Shown here in pieces: positions 28,071-37,600 of a stretch of DNA of 64,000 nucleotides. This stretch comes from Pontiella sulfatireligans. GTDB taxonomy: Bacteria; Verrucomicrobiota; Kiritimatiellia; Kiritimatiellales; Pontiellaceae. Within the stretch, counting starts at the first letter, position 1. Each line of letters begins with the position of its first letter. The translations under genes and the position numbers were made by a program. The stretch lies in contig NZ_CAAHFH010000001.1 of NCBI RefSeq assembly GCF_900890705.1, positions 3,472,001-3,536,000 on the forward strand, read 5' to 3'. The notes below the pieces were generated by a model. That model saw only the letters and a list, made by a program, of their open reading frames with translations, did no database searches and was not told the DNA's origin.

Positions 28071-30479
28071 TCACTCCACATCCACAACAACCGCGCTGGA
28101 TGAGAGCCCTTTCGCTTTAACGGTCAGTTTCAACTTACCGGTTGATTCGCCGGCCCGCACGATGCAAAGGCATCGGCCTTCATTTGTCTGGCGGACTTTC
28201 TTTTCTAAAAAACTCGATTCAGCAGTCATCACCCCATTGTCGAGACCGAGGATCATGCCGCCTTCAACGGAAAATTCCAGCTCCACTTCTTCATGATTCA
28301 CGCGATTTCCAAGTTTATCATACAAGCGCACTTCAACATGAACTACGCCCTTCGAAGCCACCGTTTCTGCATCGGCGGTTAACTGAATGGATACGGGCGC
28401 ACCGGCAGTGATCAACCGATCCTCGCAGACGGCTTTGCCGTCGCGGATTCCCACCGCGCGCAGCGTTCCCGGTTCATAGGTAATCTTCCGCCAGTTCATG
28501 ATCCAGTTCGGGAAGTCGGACAACTTTTGCGTACCGAGCTTCCGGCCGTTCAGATAAAGCTCAACGGAATCGCAGTTGGTATAGGAGACCAGATCAACCT
28601 TTTCATCGGCAGTCAGATTCCAATGGCGTTTACGCTCGGGCGAGCCCCATCCGCTGAATCCCTTGCGCTCTCCCGGAGCGCCGTCATACACCGCCAAACT
28701 GACCACCGGCTGTTCCGACCAGAATGCTTCATACATCGAGCCATTGATGGTCTTGAAGCTGGCCATGTCGAGCAACGCGCTGCTTCCGCCATGGATCCGC
28801 GGCCAAGCCTTCTTCTTGCTCACCTCGCCGAGGTAGCGTGCCCCCACCCAGAGGAACAGGCCCATGTTGTGATCGCTTTCCAGCACATCAATCCACGGGC
28901 TTTTTTCAATCAATGCAAACCGTTTTGTTTCGCTGCTGTTGAAATAAACATAACTCTCGGTGCTGACAAACGGCTTGCCGGGATTCCGTTGGCCAATGCG
29001 TTTGACCCACTGCTCGCCATAGTTCATGCCGATCAGATCCATGTGGGCACAGGACTTCAGAATGTCGTTCACCTTCCACTCCGGCTTCATATCCTTTCCG
29101 CGCTCCATTCCGGAGATCACCGGTCGGGTCGGGTCCATGGAACGCACAAAGTTACAATACCGCTCAAGTCCTTCGTTCTGCTTATCGGAACCAGCCGGAT
29201 GGTTTTCGTTTCCGACACTCCAAATGATGACCGACGGATGGTTGCGATCGCGGCGAATCGTTCCTGTGAAATTCTTTTCCCATTCCTGCGGAAAATGCGG
29301 CTCTGCGAATGCCGGATCATTCAGCGGATCCGCATTCGGCCGGATTTGATGCTCCCACTTGTCGACAAACTCATCCATGACAAGAAAGCCCATGCGGTCG
29401 CACAAATCCATAAATTCAGGCGCCATCGGGTTATGAGCCGTGCGGATGGCATTGCAGCCGAGGTCTTTGAGCGCGGCAAGGCGGCGCTCCCACATACGCA
29501 CCGGAACCGCCGCGCCGACCGTGCCCATCTCGTGGTGCAGACAAACGCCCTTCATTTTCATGTTTTGGCCATTCAGGAAAAACCCCTTCTCGGCATCGAA
29601 CCTGAGCGTGCGGATGCCGAAGGTGCTGCGGTATTCATCCACCACCTTGCCTCCGGCTTTAACGCGGCTGATCGCGGAATAAAGATTGGGCGCATCGACC
29701 GACCAGAGTTCCGGCGATTTTATGGTGGCCGTCTGTTCTACTGTTTTGGATTTGCTGACCATGGCTTTGGTGGTGATCTTGGCCACTTCCTTGCCGCTGC
29801 CATTGAACAGCGTAGTTTCCAGCTCGAACCCTGCTTTCCTTCCACTGTTTTCTATTTCCGTACGGATGTTTACGACCGCCTTATCGCCTGAGACTTCAGG
29901 CGTGGTGATGTAGGTTCCCCAGTTGGCGACATGCAACGGATCGGTTTTTGTCAGCCATACGTGGCGGTAGATGCCAGAACCCGAATACCAACGGCAGTTC
30001 GGCACGTCCGAGTTATCGACCCGCACCGCGATCGTGTTTTCCTCGCCAAACCGGAGATGCTTTGTGATGTCGCAATAGAAGCTGGTGTAGCCATCGTACT
30101 GCACACCCAGCGATTTTCCGTTCACCCAGACTTCGGCATGCCGGTAGACGCCATCAAACTGAAGTTCAACATGTTTCCCCGAGTATTCGGCAGGCACTAA
30201 AAATTCCTTGCGGTACCACCCAGTGCCTCCGGGAAGCCAGGCATTGCGCCCGGCGTTGTCCTGGCTGAATTCTGCCTCGACCGACCAGTCGTGCGGCAGC
30301 GCCAGCGACCGCCACTCCCCATCCTTGAATCCGGAAGCTTCGGCACCAGGGACGTCGCCCAGATGAAACGTCCAGTCTTCATCAAAATTTATCCGTTCAC
30401 GGGCAATCGTTGCCCCGGCCAATCCAATGCCTGCCACAGAAAGCAAAGTCACTTTTCTGATGTTTTTAAACTTCACCAT
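28071..30479 (-). CDS. GH2 beta-galactosidase-type enzyme
   Basis: 802 residues with a signal sequence (VTLLSVAGIGLAGATIA). The sugar-binding domain reads FDEDWTFHLGDVPGAEA, LALPHDWSVEAEFS, TGWYRKEFLVPAE and VWVNGKSLGVQYDGYTSFYC. The catalytic barrel has GVCLHHEMGTVGAAVPV, IRTAHNPMAPEF, and IRRDRNHPSVIIWSVGNEN (acid/base Glu), with FVSTESYVYF a likely nucleophile segment. It ends with DUF4982-like and Ig domains. Architecture is the standard GH2 form. It should hydrolyse a beta-galactoside-type bond in the periplasm. It starts 8 bp after the SSS symporter stop and 15 bp before the next GH2, so the three are certainly co-transcribed. Confidence 0.9.
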   Translation of the reverse strand: MVKFKNIRKVTLLSVAGIGLAGATIARERINFDEDWTFHLGDVPGAEASGFKDGEWRSLALPHDWSVEAEFSQDNAGRNAWLPGGTGWYRKEFLVPAEYSGKHVELQFDGVYRHAEVWVNGKSLGVQYDGYTSFYCDITKHLRFGEENTIAVRVDNSDVPNCRWYSGSGIYRHVWLTKTDPLHVANWGTYITTPEVSGDKAVVNIRTEIENSGRKAGFELETTLFNGSGKEVAKITTKAMVSKSKTVEQTATIKSPELWSVDAPNLYSAISRVKAGGKVVDEYRSTFGIRTLRFDAEKGFFLNGQNMKMKGVCLHHEMGTVGAAVPVRMWERRLAALKDLGCNAIRTAHNPMAPEFMDLCDRMGFLVMDEFVDKWEHQIRPNADPLNDPAFAEPHFPQEWEKNFTGTIRRDRNHPSVIIWSVGNENHPAGSDKQNEGLERYCNFVRSMDPTRPVISGMERGKDMKPEWKVNDILKSCAHMDLIGMNYGEQWVKRIGQRNPGKPFVSTESYVYFNSSETKRFALIEKSPWIDVLESDHNMGLFLWVGARYLGEVSKKKAWPRIHGGSSALLDMASFKTINGSMYEAFWSEQPVVSLAVYDGAPGERKGFSGWGSPERKRHWNLTADEKVDLVSYTNCDSVELYLNGRKLGTQKLSDFPNWIMNWRKITYEPGTLRAVGIRDGKAVCEDRLITAGAPVSIQLTADAETVASKGVVHVEVRLYDKLGNRVNHEEVELEFSVEGGMILGLDNGVMTAESSFLEKKVRQTNEGRCLCIVRAGESTGKLKLTVKAKGLSSSAVVVDVE

Positions 30480-30487
30480 TATCTCTC

Positions 30488-32356
30488 CTACCAGAAGACC
30501 ACATAAAGAATCAGCGTCAATGCAACCACAACCAGCCCGAGGTTCCTCGCAATTTTGGCTGGCTCCAACGAAATGGAATGGTTGATTTTTATATCAACCG
30601 GCTGCGCCAGCGGCTTGATCAGCGTCACGATGCCCATGAGGATAAAGTCCATCACGAAACAGATGGCCATGCGGTCAAGGAAGGCCACTTGCGGCAGTGC
30701 GTATTTGAGCAGGCCATAGACCACCACGTTCCCGACCAGACCAATCACTCCGACCATCGGCGGCGCCTTGCGGACGGCTAGGCCGAATACGAATACGGCA
30801 ACGATGCCCGGCCCGATATAGCCCTGGAATTCCTGAATAAAATTAAACACGCCGCCGAATTTCGGGTTGGCAAGTTGCGGGGCAACCGCGCAGCCGATCA
30901 CCGTAAACACCAGAACGCAAATCCGCCCGACCCGCACCTGGCTCCGGTCTGTTGAGTCTTTTGAAATAAACCGTTTGTAAAAGTCCATCGTGAAGATCGT
31001 GGACGCCGAGTTCAGCATGGATGCCAGCGACGACACCACCGCTCCGAGAATGGCGGCCAGCATAAATCCGCGCAGTCCGGTCGGGATCAGTTTTTTGATT
31101 AACAGCGCAAATGCGGAATCATAGTGATACCCCATCAACTCGGTCTGCAACGAAACGTGAGCGGGCATCTTAATCAACAGCGACTGGTTCTTCGCAAACA
31201 GCGTTTCGCCTTCCGGTTGCACATTTGCCACGATCGAGTTGTAGGCAATGATGGCCTCTGCCGTTTCCGGAGCGGTTATGCTGAAGTCCGCATTAAAGCG
31301 AAAGGCCTTGCTTGCTGCGACCGGGGTGGCGCTTGCTTCCTCAAAAGCCACAAGAATCCGGTGGTTGTTCGTTGAGTCGGCGGCCTTCATCATATCCGGC
31401 TTGAATAGATTGAAAGCGATGATGCCGGGAATGACGATGATGAATGGAACGATCAGTTTAAGGGCGGCGGTAAAGACAATGCCCTTCTGCCCTTCCCCCA
31501 GCGATGCGGCACCGAGCGTCCGCTGCATGATGTACTGGTTCAATCCCCAGTAGTAAAAGTTGGGAAGCCAGAGGCCGAAAACCAGCGCGGTCCACGGAAT
31601 CGTCGGATTATCTCTTGGCAGCACCATGTGCAGCTTGTCTGCGTTGAGCGTGGTGAATTTGGTGATGACGTTTGCATCGGTCAGGTTTTTGACCTGATCA
31701 GCGGTGGCACCAATGGCGGCCAGATCGGCTTGCCCCAGTTCTTTCATGGCCCAGATTACAACCACAACCCCGCCAATAATCAGCGCGGAGCCCTGCAGCA
31801 GGTCGGCCCAAGCGCAGGCTTTTAGCCCGCCTGTAGCCACATAGACCGCCGCCAGCGCGCCGATGATGATGCCGGCGTAGACGATGGTAATGTTCGGGAA
31901 GAGCGTGTTGATCACCACCGCGCCGGAATAGATGACGGCGGAAATGGTAACCCCCACGTAGGTGATCATGGTGAACACGGCCATGATGGTGCGCGTTGCC
32001 GAGTTGTAGCGGTATTCCAGAAATTCGGGAATCGTGTAGATGCCTGCCTTCAGGAAGCGTGGAAGGAATACAAAGGCCACGACCACCAGTGTAATTGCTG
32101 CGAGCCACTCATAGCTGGCAATAGCCAGCCCTAACTGCCCGGCGGCGGCGCCGGACATGCCCACAAACTGTTCGGTGGAAATGTTGGCGGCAATCAGCGA
32201 AAAGCCGATCAGCCACCACTTCAGGCCACGACCGGCCAGAAAGTAGTCTTCGCTCCCTTCCTCGCCTTTGGACTTGATTAAACCTATTGAAATCACAGCG
32301 ACGATGAACGTCACGAAGATGATTATATCAATCCAACCTAGTGTAAACCCATCCAT
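30488..32356 (-). CDS. SSS-family sodium:solute (sugar) symporter
   Basis: 622 residues with about 14 hydrophobic helices. Family marks: SEDYFLAGRGLKWWLIGFSL near residue 40, AANISTEQFVGMSGAAAG, YTIPEFLEYRYNS, and LASMLNSASTIFTMDFY for the second sodium-site region. SSS transporters of the SGLT type bring a sugar or related solute into the cytoplasm with sodium. A 100-residue insertion around NHRILVAFEEASATPVAAS is longer than in typical SGLTs and probably faces the periplasm. This is the only transporter in the window, between sulfatase and GH2 genes, so it most likely imports the final mono- or disaccharide of the pathway. Its ATG follows AAAGGAGG. Confidence 0.93.
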   Translation of the reverse strand: MDGFTLGWIDIIIFVTFIVAVISIGLIKSKGEEGSEDYFLAGRGLKWWLIGFSLIAANISTEQFVGMSGAAAGQLGLAIASYEWLAAITLVVVAFVFLPRFLKAGIYTIPEFLEYRYNSATRTIMAVFTMITYVGVTISAVIYSGAVVINTLFPNITIVYAGIIIGALAAVYVATGGLKACAWADLLQGSALIIGGVVVVIWAMKELGQADLAAIGATADQVKNLTDANVITKFTTLNADKLHMVLPRDNPTIPWTALVFGLWLPNFYYWGLNQYIMQRTLGAASLGEGQKGIVFTAALKLIVPFIIVIPGIIAFNLFKPDMMKAADSTNNHRILVAFEEASATPVAASKAFRFNADFSITAPETAEAIIAYNSIVANVQPEGETLFAKNQSLLIKMPAHVSLQTELMGYHYDSAFALLIKKLIPTGLRGFMLAAILGAVVSSLASMLNSASTIFTMDFYKRFISKDSTDRSQVRVGRICVLVFTVIGCAVAPQLANPKFGGVFNFIQEFQGYIGPGIVAVFVFGLAVRKAPPMVGVIGLVGNVVVYGLLKYALPQVAFLDRMAICFVMDFILMGIVTLIKPLAQPVDIKINHSISLEPAKIARNLGLVVVALTLILYVVFW

Positions 32357-32394
32357 TCAAGCCTCCTTTTCTTTGATCTGATCCTGCCACGCGG

Positions 32395-33768
32395 TCAATC
32401 CGTTCCGCCGGCATACGGGTAGTGCACCGTCTTCGTGCTTTCCTCGTTCAGAATTTTTTCCATGCGTTCGACAATCTCAGGATGCTGCGCGGCAACATTC
32501 TTCGTTTCGTAGAGATCGGTTTTTAGATTGTATAGTTCCACCTTTGATTGCTGTCCATAGCGCACCGCTTTCCAGTCGCCGCGGCGCACGCCCTGGCGAA
32601 ACGCCTTGGCCGAATTGGATTCGGCAATTTCCCAGTAGAGGTGATCGTGCTTCTTTTGGTTTTTACCCAGCACCTCGGACAGGAAAGAGATTCCGTCGGT
32701 CTGTTTTGGACATTCGATTCCGGCCACTTCAGCAAGCGTCGGCATCACGTCGTAGAAAGTGGCCTGATGATCTGTAAGCCCCTGGCGGGATTTGCCTTTC
32801 CAATAGGCGAAGCCGGGAACGCGCACGCCGCCTTCATACATATCGCGTTTATGTCCTTTCAGGCCGTTGGAGCTTTTGAAAAACAGCGGATCATGTTTCG
32901 GGCCGTCTTTCGGTCCTTCCGCATGCGGTCCATTGTCGGAGGCAAACAGAATGAAGGCATTATCCAATTCGCCCATTTCTTCCAACCGGTCAAGCAGGCG
33001 CTGAATCTGCTCATCGAGCATGGTGATGCGCGCGGCATGGCGGCGCTCGATCTCGGGCCATCCATGTTCCTTGTAGCGTTCTGTTTCACGCAGGTGGAAT
33101 TCATGCGCGTGCGGGCTGCGATAGGACATGAACAGGAAAAGCGGCTTTTCCGGGTCGCGGCCTTTTTTCAGAAAGTCCATGATGATGTCGGTGCGGAACT
33201 CATCGAGGCAGTCATGCTTGGTGTAGTCGTGAAAGATGCTTTCCGTGCAGCCATTTACCCAATGGTCGCGTTCATCGTACTTGCCGCCTTCCGGTGTCGG
33301 CCCCCACTGTTCCTGCACGGCAAAATCAAATCCGCGACCGGCGGCCCAGGTGGAAACATCCTGAGGAATACCCAAATGCCACTTGCCAACAAACGCGGTC
33401 TGATAGCCGGCACCCTTCAGCATTTCCGCTAGTGTGACTTCCGATTTTTTCAGCGCAATCCGATCCCAGCTTCCATCAACCGGGATGAATCCCTTGTTCC
33501 CGCGAATGGTTGCATGCCCCGCATGAATGCCGGTCATCAGCACGCCGCGCGACGGCGAACAAACCGAACACCCTGCATAAAAGTCGGTAAACCGAAGCCC
33601 CTTCGCCGCCAACGCATCCAGATTGGGCGTCTTGATGATTTCCTGCCCGTAGCAACCCAGATCGCCATAGCCCAAATCATCGGCCAAAAGAATAATGATG
33701 TTCGGTTTTTCAGTCGCCTGCACCGCCAGTGCACCAACAACCAGGAATAGTAATATGAATCTTTTCAT
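32395..33768 (-). CDS. S1 sulfatase
   Basis: 457 residues: signal peptide 1-18, metal site LLADDLGYGDLGCYG, formylglycine site GCSVCSPSRGVLMTG with C70, AFVGKWHLG, and FASDNGPH. The sequence RTGIHAGHATIRGN-like segment is typical of exo-acting galactan or N-acetylgalactosamine sulfatases (arylsulfatase A/GALNS-like S1 groups). It removes a sulfate ester, probably from an oligosaccharide end. The next gene upstream is another sulfatase with a similar layout (24 bp gap) and downstream is the SSS symporter (38 bp gap). The regiospecificity cannot be read from sequence. A formylglycine-generating enzyme must be encoded elsewhere. Confidence 0.93.
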   Translation of the reverse strand: MKRFILLFLVVGALAVQATEKPNIIILLADDLGYGDLGCYGQEIIKTPNLDALAAKGLRFTDFYAGCSVCSPSRGVLMTGIHAGHATIRGNKGFIPVDGSWDRIALKKSEVTLAEMLKGAGYQTAFVGKWHLGIPQDVSTWAAGRGFDFAVQEQWGPTPEGGKYDERDHWVNGCTESIFHDYTKHDCLDEFRTDIIMDFLKKGRDPEKPLFLFMSYRSPHAHEFHLRETERYKEHGWPEIERRHAARITMLDEQIQRLLDRLEEMGELDNAFILFASDNGPHAEGPKDGPKHDPLFFKSSNGLKGHKRDMYEGGVRVPGFAYWKGKSRQGLTDHQATFYDVMPTLAEVAGIECPKQTDGISFLSEVLGKNQKKHDHLYWEIAESNSAKAFRQGVRRGDWKAVRYGQQSKVELYNLKTDLYETKNVAAQHPEIVERMEKILNEESTKTVHYPYAGGTD

Positions 33769-33775
33769 GATCAGA

Positions 33776-33796
33776 CCTTTGTGTCTTCGTGTTTAC
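33776..33796. repeat. Short 'CTTTGTGTCTTCGTGTTT' repeat
   Basis: CCTTTGTGTCTTCGTGTTTA lies between two sulfatase genes and supplies the stop codon of the upstream one. It resembles the arms of the larger inverted repeat at 51883-51953 (CTTAGTGCCTTCGTGTTT) and a repeat text I recall from many environmental genomes. Confidence 0.4.
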
Positions 33797-35187
33797 TTCT
33801 TTTTAGGTTGAGGGAAATTCCACTTGTCGAGATTCGCCGGCTTGCGGGACTTCTTCATCAGCGCGTCCAGTTCGGCAACCACTTCCGGATATTGTTCCGC
33901 AAGGTTCTTGGTTTCGCCCGGATCGGCGGAAAGATCATAGAGTTCAAGCATCGAATCGGACGCTTTAAAGACGTCATAGCGAACGCCTTTCCAGTTGCCT
34001 TTGCGGATGGCTTTACGGCCGCCTTTCATGGCGAACTCCCAGTAGAGATAGTCGTGATTCCCCTGCCCATCCTTGCCCAGCAAGGTCGGCAGGTAGGAGA
34101 CTCCATCGACTTTCAGGGGCAACGGCTCGCCGATCAGCTCGGCGACCGTCGGGAGGAAATCCCAGAAGGCGGAGATATGGTCGTTCACCACGCCTTCCTT
34201 AATCTTTCCCGGCCAAGCGGCGATCATCGGAACATGGATGCCGCCTTCGTAGAGGTCGCGCTTGAAACCTTTCCAGACCGCATTGGAGTCGAAGTATTCC
34301 GGGTCGGCGCCACCCTCTTCGTGCGCGCCGTTGTCGGAGGCGAAGATGACGAGCGTATCGTCGGCGATGCCCAGCTTGTCGAGCTCGGCCATCACTTCGC
34401 CGACATAGTCGTCGAGTATGTTGACCATGGCGACGAATGCCGCGTGCCCTTCCGGCTGACCAGTATAATAGTCTTCTTCATAGTTTAGTTCGGGAAGGTA
34501 TTTGCCGCGGTGCTTCTTCATGTATTCCTCGGGGGCAATCATATCGGCATGCGGCTGCACGAGCGCATAGTAGCAATAAAACGGCTCGTCCTTGTTTTCG
34601 CGGATAAACTTGAGTGCCTCTTGGTGGATGAAGTCCGGCGCATAGTCTTTGCTGAACGACGAAACGTTGCCCCAAAGAAACTCGCGCTCGTTGTTGCGCC
34701 ACATCCAAGCCGGATAGTAGCAGTGCGCAAGGCGCTGGCAGTTGTAGCCATAAAAGGTATCGAACCCCATGGCAACGGTATCGCTGGTCGATCCCGCGGC
34801 GCCGAGTCCCCACTTGCCGAAGATGCCGGTTTTGTAGCCGGCCTTTTTGAAGAGGTGCGCGGCGGTGTAGGTGTCGGCCGGCATCGGCTGCTGGCCCTCC
34901 GGCTCCAGCTCCGCGTTGCCGCGCACGGCGGCGTGGCCCATGTGCATGCCCGTCAGCAGCGCGCAGCGCGACGGTGCGCAGACCGTGCTGCCGGAATAGT
35001 GGTTGGTGAACTTCATGCCCTTCTTGGCTAGCGCATCGATGTTCGGCGTTTCAAACATCGTCTGCCCGTAGCAACCCAGATCACCATAGCCAAGGTCGTC
35101 GGCCAGGATAAATACCACGTTTGGCTGGCGTGCCTGCACAGCACCCGCCGCTATAAGAAAAAAACCTAATACGATACCTTTTTTCAT
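33793..35187 (-). CDS. S1 sulfatase (first gene of the GH2/symporter operon)
   Basis: 464 residues from the ATG at 35187, which begins a clear signal peptide (MKKGIVLGFFLIAAGAVQA); an in-frame start at 35220 would add 11 unlikely residues. Metal site LADDLGYGDLGCYGQ, formylglycine site GSTVCAPSRCALLTG with C70, GIFGKWGLG in place of the usual GKWHLG, and FASDNGAH. The Gly for His in GKWG-LG is worth noting because that His often contacts substrate. It removes sulfate esters from a saccharide. It opens the operon 35187-22606 (two sulfatases, symporter, three GH2 enzymes) and has the 17-bp operator site D 141 bp upstream of its start. Confidence 0.92.
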   Translation of the reverse strand: MKKGIVLGFFLIAAGAVQARQPNVVFILADDLGYGDLGCYGQTMFETPNIDALAKKGMKFTNHYSGSTVCAPSRCALLTGMHMGHAAVRGNAELEPEGQQPMPADTYTAAHLFKKAGYKTGIFGKWGLGAAGSTSDTVAMGFDTFYGYNCQRLAHCYYPAWMWRNNEREFLWGNVSSFSKDYAPDFIHQEALKFIRENKDEPFYCYYALVQPHADMIAPEEYMKKHRGKYLPELNYEEDYYTGQPEGHAAFVAMVNILDDYVGEVMAELDKLGIADDTLVIFASDNGAHEEGGADPEYFDSNAVWKGFKRDLYEGGIHVPMIAAWPGKIKEGVVNDHISAFWDFLPTVAELIGEPLPLKVDGVSYLPTLLGKDGQGNHDYLYWEFAMKGGRKAIRKGNWKGVRYDVFKASDSMLELYDLSADPGETKNLAEQYPEVVAELDALMKKSRKPANLDKWNFPQPKKK

Positions 35188-35327
35188 TATCTCCACTCCG
35201 TTTGAATATACACATTCCAACCTGTTGCAAGGTCCCCGCAGAATCCGGCAAATGGCACGTCCACAACAAGCATTTCACACATGGCTTGTAGTTATACACT
35301 AATCTGGCCAGATCGATATTCAACAAC

Positions 35328-35344
35328 GCGCAAAAGATGTACGA
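35328..35344. promoter_or_regulatory. Putative operator, site D of the 17-bp palindrome family
   Basis: GCGCAAAAGATGTACGA on the plus strand fits NCGYAA-N4-TRTACGN. It is 141 bp upstream of the sulfatase start at 35187, in the only non-coding gap before that operon. Confidence 0.55.
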
Positions 35345-35404
35345 GATCGCGCCACCACAACGAAATTGTGCTCTAGCGGTTGAGATATTCGGGAGAACTG
35401 GAGA

Positions 35405-37279
35405 TTAATAGAATGCGCGCGGTGGCCCCGTGGGAAATACGCGCGTGACTGTTTTATCCATGAAACGCCGCACCGGGAAATTCTTGAGCTGTTCATAATG
35501 CTCGAAAAGCCATTTGGATGTGGCCTTATGCTCAATAATTTCTCCGCGCTTGTCCTTAACCACAATCAAATAGCCATCATCCTCAAGGCCTCGCTGGGTC
35601 TGGTCCACGACCCAGTCGCCGAACTTGAAATTAGGCAGTTCGATCTCGTCGCCGCTGAAACGGAGCGACCGATCATTTTCTTTCGTCGGTATAAAACTTT
35701 GTTCCAGTCGTTGCAGGAGAACATATTTATCGCCATGGATTTCCTCGCCGATGGCATAAAACTCCACATTCAGTTCATGGTTGTACGCGGTGGAACTGGT
35801 TTGTCTAACATTGGCGGTGTAGACGTAGCGGTAGGCAATCGGAACTCCGGTGGAACCGCCGTCTTCAAGGGAGCATCTCGGCTCGTTCTTAAAGCTCGCC
35901 GAAAGCGATAAGGAAGGCGGCGAAGACAACTCCATATATTCAAGATCGGGACGGGAAAACTGAACGAGCGGATATTTTTTCTGTCTTCCCCGCGCATCCT
36001 TGAGCACGGCCTTGTCGCCAATGCGCGCCACATATTCTCCCTCGATGGATTTCCCATCCATCATGCTCCAGACCCGCAGTCCAGAGGAAGGAACGGATTC
36101 AACACGGGTTGAAGGTTCCAATTTTTCAGCTATTTTCCGACTCTTCGCCACCTTCACGCCTCCAACGGTGCCATAGTCCTTAAACACCGGGCCATTGGTG
36201 AGGGAGAGTTCTTCTGGCACCATATTGTCGTAAATGGCATCAAGAAGATCCCTCGACATTTCTTCGGTCTTAAAAGCCGGAAAGATCGGGCCGCCCACGG
36301 TCCGTTGCTCATATTCCACGCCCTTCACTTCGACGCCCAGCATGAAGCACGCAAGGCCGCCGTTGTCGGCCATAATCAATTCCATTGGGAGCGGGACGCC
36401 GGCTTTCAGCGTAATCCAATCCCCGACCTCGGAAGTATTGTTGCCCAGCCAATACTTTCGAGACTCGCTATCCGAAGAATTCCAAAGCGGCGCCAGCAAC
36501 GCATCGCACCCCGATTCAGGCCAAGCGACGCCTATCACAATCTTGCCATCCACCCGCACAACAATAATTTCATCGGCTTGGGCCCGGAAGCGAAAAGTAA
36601 TGTCTTCCTGATGCACCAACTGCCCTTTGTAATGCGCCATCCAGAAGTTGCCTTCCACATCGGCTTCGCCAAACGCCTCGGGTGCAATGGATGAATTGCA
36701 GGTGGGAATGACAAAGGTTGTAGAGTGTAGCTTGTTGGGCGAACGATTGTAGCGGGCCAATGCCGAAGGCTTCCAGCCACTAACAAAAAACCGTTTGATA
36801 ATTTGATCCTTGGCTTCGGCAGAATACGAAATGGAGCGTCCGCTGCGATCCCGCTTGAAATCGTAGAAGGTTCCTACAAAATCGTTGCCGATCGACATGG
36901 TTTCTCCCAGCAGGCTCGGCAATGCCGATGCCGGCATGAGGTCGAACCCGCCGATGCCCCCCGCAAGGCCGTCGGTCATGCCGCTCATTTCTGGCAGCTG
37001 GATATCCGGCATGCTCGCGCGCTTAACCTTCGTCACGATGCGGGTGGTTGGCTTGGGCTTCGCACTTTTTTTCACCTTCACCTTCGGCTTCTTCAGCTTC
37101 ATTTTCGGCCGATCAACCGGCTTGGGCGGAACGAATTTTTTTTCTTCCTTCTGCGTCACGGTGAACACCACCAGCATCCCTGCCAACAGGAACGCAGCCG
37201 CATGAACCATTAAGCTGATTGCAAAGCCGCTGGGCGCACCCTTGACAACGCCTCTGCCTTCTTTGACTGATCGCTTCAT
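35405..37279 (-). CDS. TonB-like membrane-anchored protein with PA14-like and SHD1-like domains
   Basis: 624 residues, no established name. After a basic start there is one membrane helix (SLMVHAAAFLLAGMLVVFTV, with S-x-x-x-H as in TonB), a Lys/Pro stalk (KPVDRPKMKLKKPKVKVKK), the linker MPDIQLPEMSGM and a glycine-rich stretch, all matching the protein at 20948-22342. The outer part differs: a PA14-like domain (GTFYDFKRDRSGR near 130, ITFRFRAQADEIIVVRVDGK near 235) and an SHD1-like domain (RVWSMMDGKSIEGEYVARIG near 390). PA14 modules often bind sugars. It is a single-gene unit with operator site C 120 bp upstream and the sulfatase/GH2 operon downstream. An envelope carbohydrate-binding or energising role is a guess. 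ATG follows GAGGGAG. Confidence 0.65.
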   Translation of the reverse strand: MKRSVKEGRGVVKGAPSGFAISLMVHAAAFLLAGMLVVFTVTQKEEKKFVPPKPVDRPKMKLKKPKVKVKKSAKPKPTTRIVTKVKRASMPDIQLPEMSGMTDGLAGGIGGFDLMPASALPSLLGETMSIGNDFVGTFYDFKRDRSGRSISYSAEAKDQIIKRFFVSGWKPSALARYNRSPNKLHSTTFVIPTCNSSIAPEAFGEADVEGNFWMAHYKGQLVHQEDITFRFRAQADEIIVVRVDGKIVIGVAWPESGCDALLAPLWNSSDSESRKYWLGNNTSEVGDWITLKAGVPLPMELIMADNGGLACFMLGVEVKGVEYEQRTVGGPIFPAFKTEEMSRDLLDAIYDNMVPEELSLTNGPVFKDYGTVGGVKVAKSRKIAEKLEPSTRVESVPSSGLRVWSMMDGKSIEGEYVARIGDKAVLKDARGRQKKYPLVQFSRPDLEYMELSSPPSLSLSASFKNEPRCSLEDGGSTGVPIAYRYVYTANVRQTSSTAYNHELNVEFYAIGEEIHGDKYVLLQRLEQSFIPTKENDRSLRFSGDEIELPNFKFGDWVVDQTQRGLEDDGYLIVVKDKRGEIIEHKATSKWLFEHYEQLKNFPVRRFMDKTVTRVFPTGPPRAFY

Positions 37280-37398
37280 TCCTCTTCACTCCCTCTTCTG
37301 AATATTGCTGTGTCGATTCATGGCGCAACCCACAACCGAAATTAGCAACTTCAAAAAAGAAACTACCCCGAATCTTCTGCATCATCTATATGCAGAGC

Positions 37399-37415
37399 CG
37401 TAATATATATACGGA
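37399..37415. promoter_or_regulatory. Putative operator, site C of the 17-bp palindrome family
   Basis: CCGTAATATATATACGG has perfect CCGTA arms around a 7-nt centre and fits the shared consensus. It lies 120 bp upstream of the TonB-like gene start at 37279, between that gene and the group II intron. Confidence 0.6.
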
Positions 37416-37551
37416 TTCTCGCCATTAGGATCTTCGCGCATGCCCGACTGCCAATGTTGGAGGCGTTAAGCGCAAAAAGCGCAAAAGAGGGTTGTGAACG
37501 GAATCGAGTAGGACAAAGCTGAGTGATCAAGCTCAGCTTTGCGCCTCTCAC

Positions 37552-37583
37552 AGAACCGTACGTACGGACCTCGTATACGGCTC
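37552..37583 (-). ncRNA. Group II intron domain V (catalytic hairpin)
   Basis: On the minus strand GAGCCGTA pairs with TACGGTTC, with a 2-nt CG bulge and an upper TACG/CGTA helix. This is the catalytic core of group II introns. The next hairpin, AAAGCTGAG paired with CTCAGCTTT (about 37514-37541), is domain VI carrying the branch-point adenosine, followed by the 3' splice end. Confidence 0.85.
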
Positions 37584-37600
37584 CTGTCTATTGTTATCGC

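Noticed and set aside
28527..29891. 454-codon plus-strand frame opposite a GH2 gene
   Set aside because: Codon shadow of the GH2 gene; no start signal or recognisable domain.
20948..37279. True TonB proteins feeding SusC-like receptors
   Set aside because: The N-terminal helix and stalk resemble TonB, but no TonB C-terminal domain, receptor or ExbB/ExbD gene is present; called only TonB-like.
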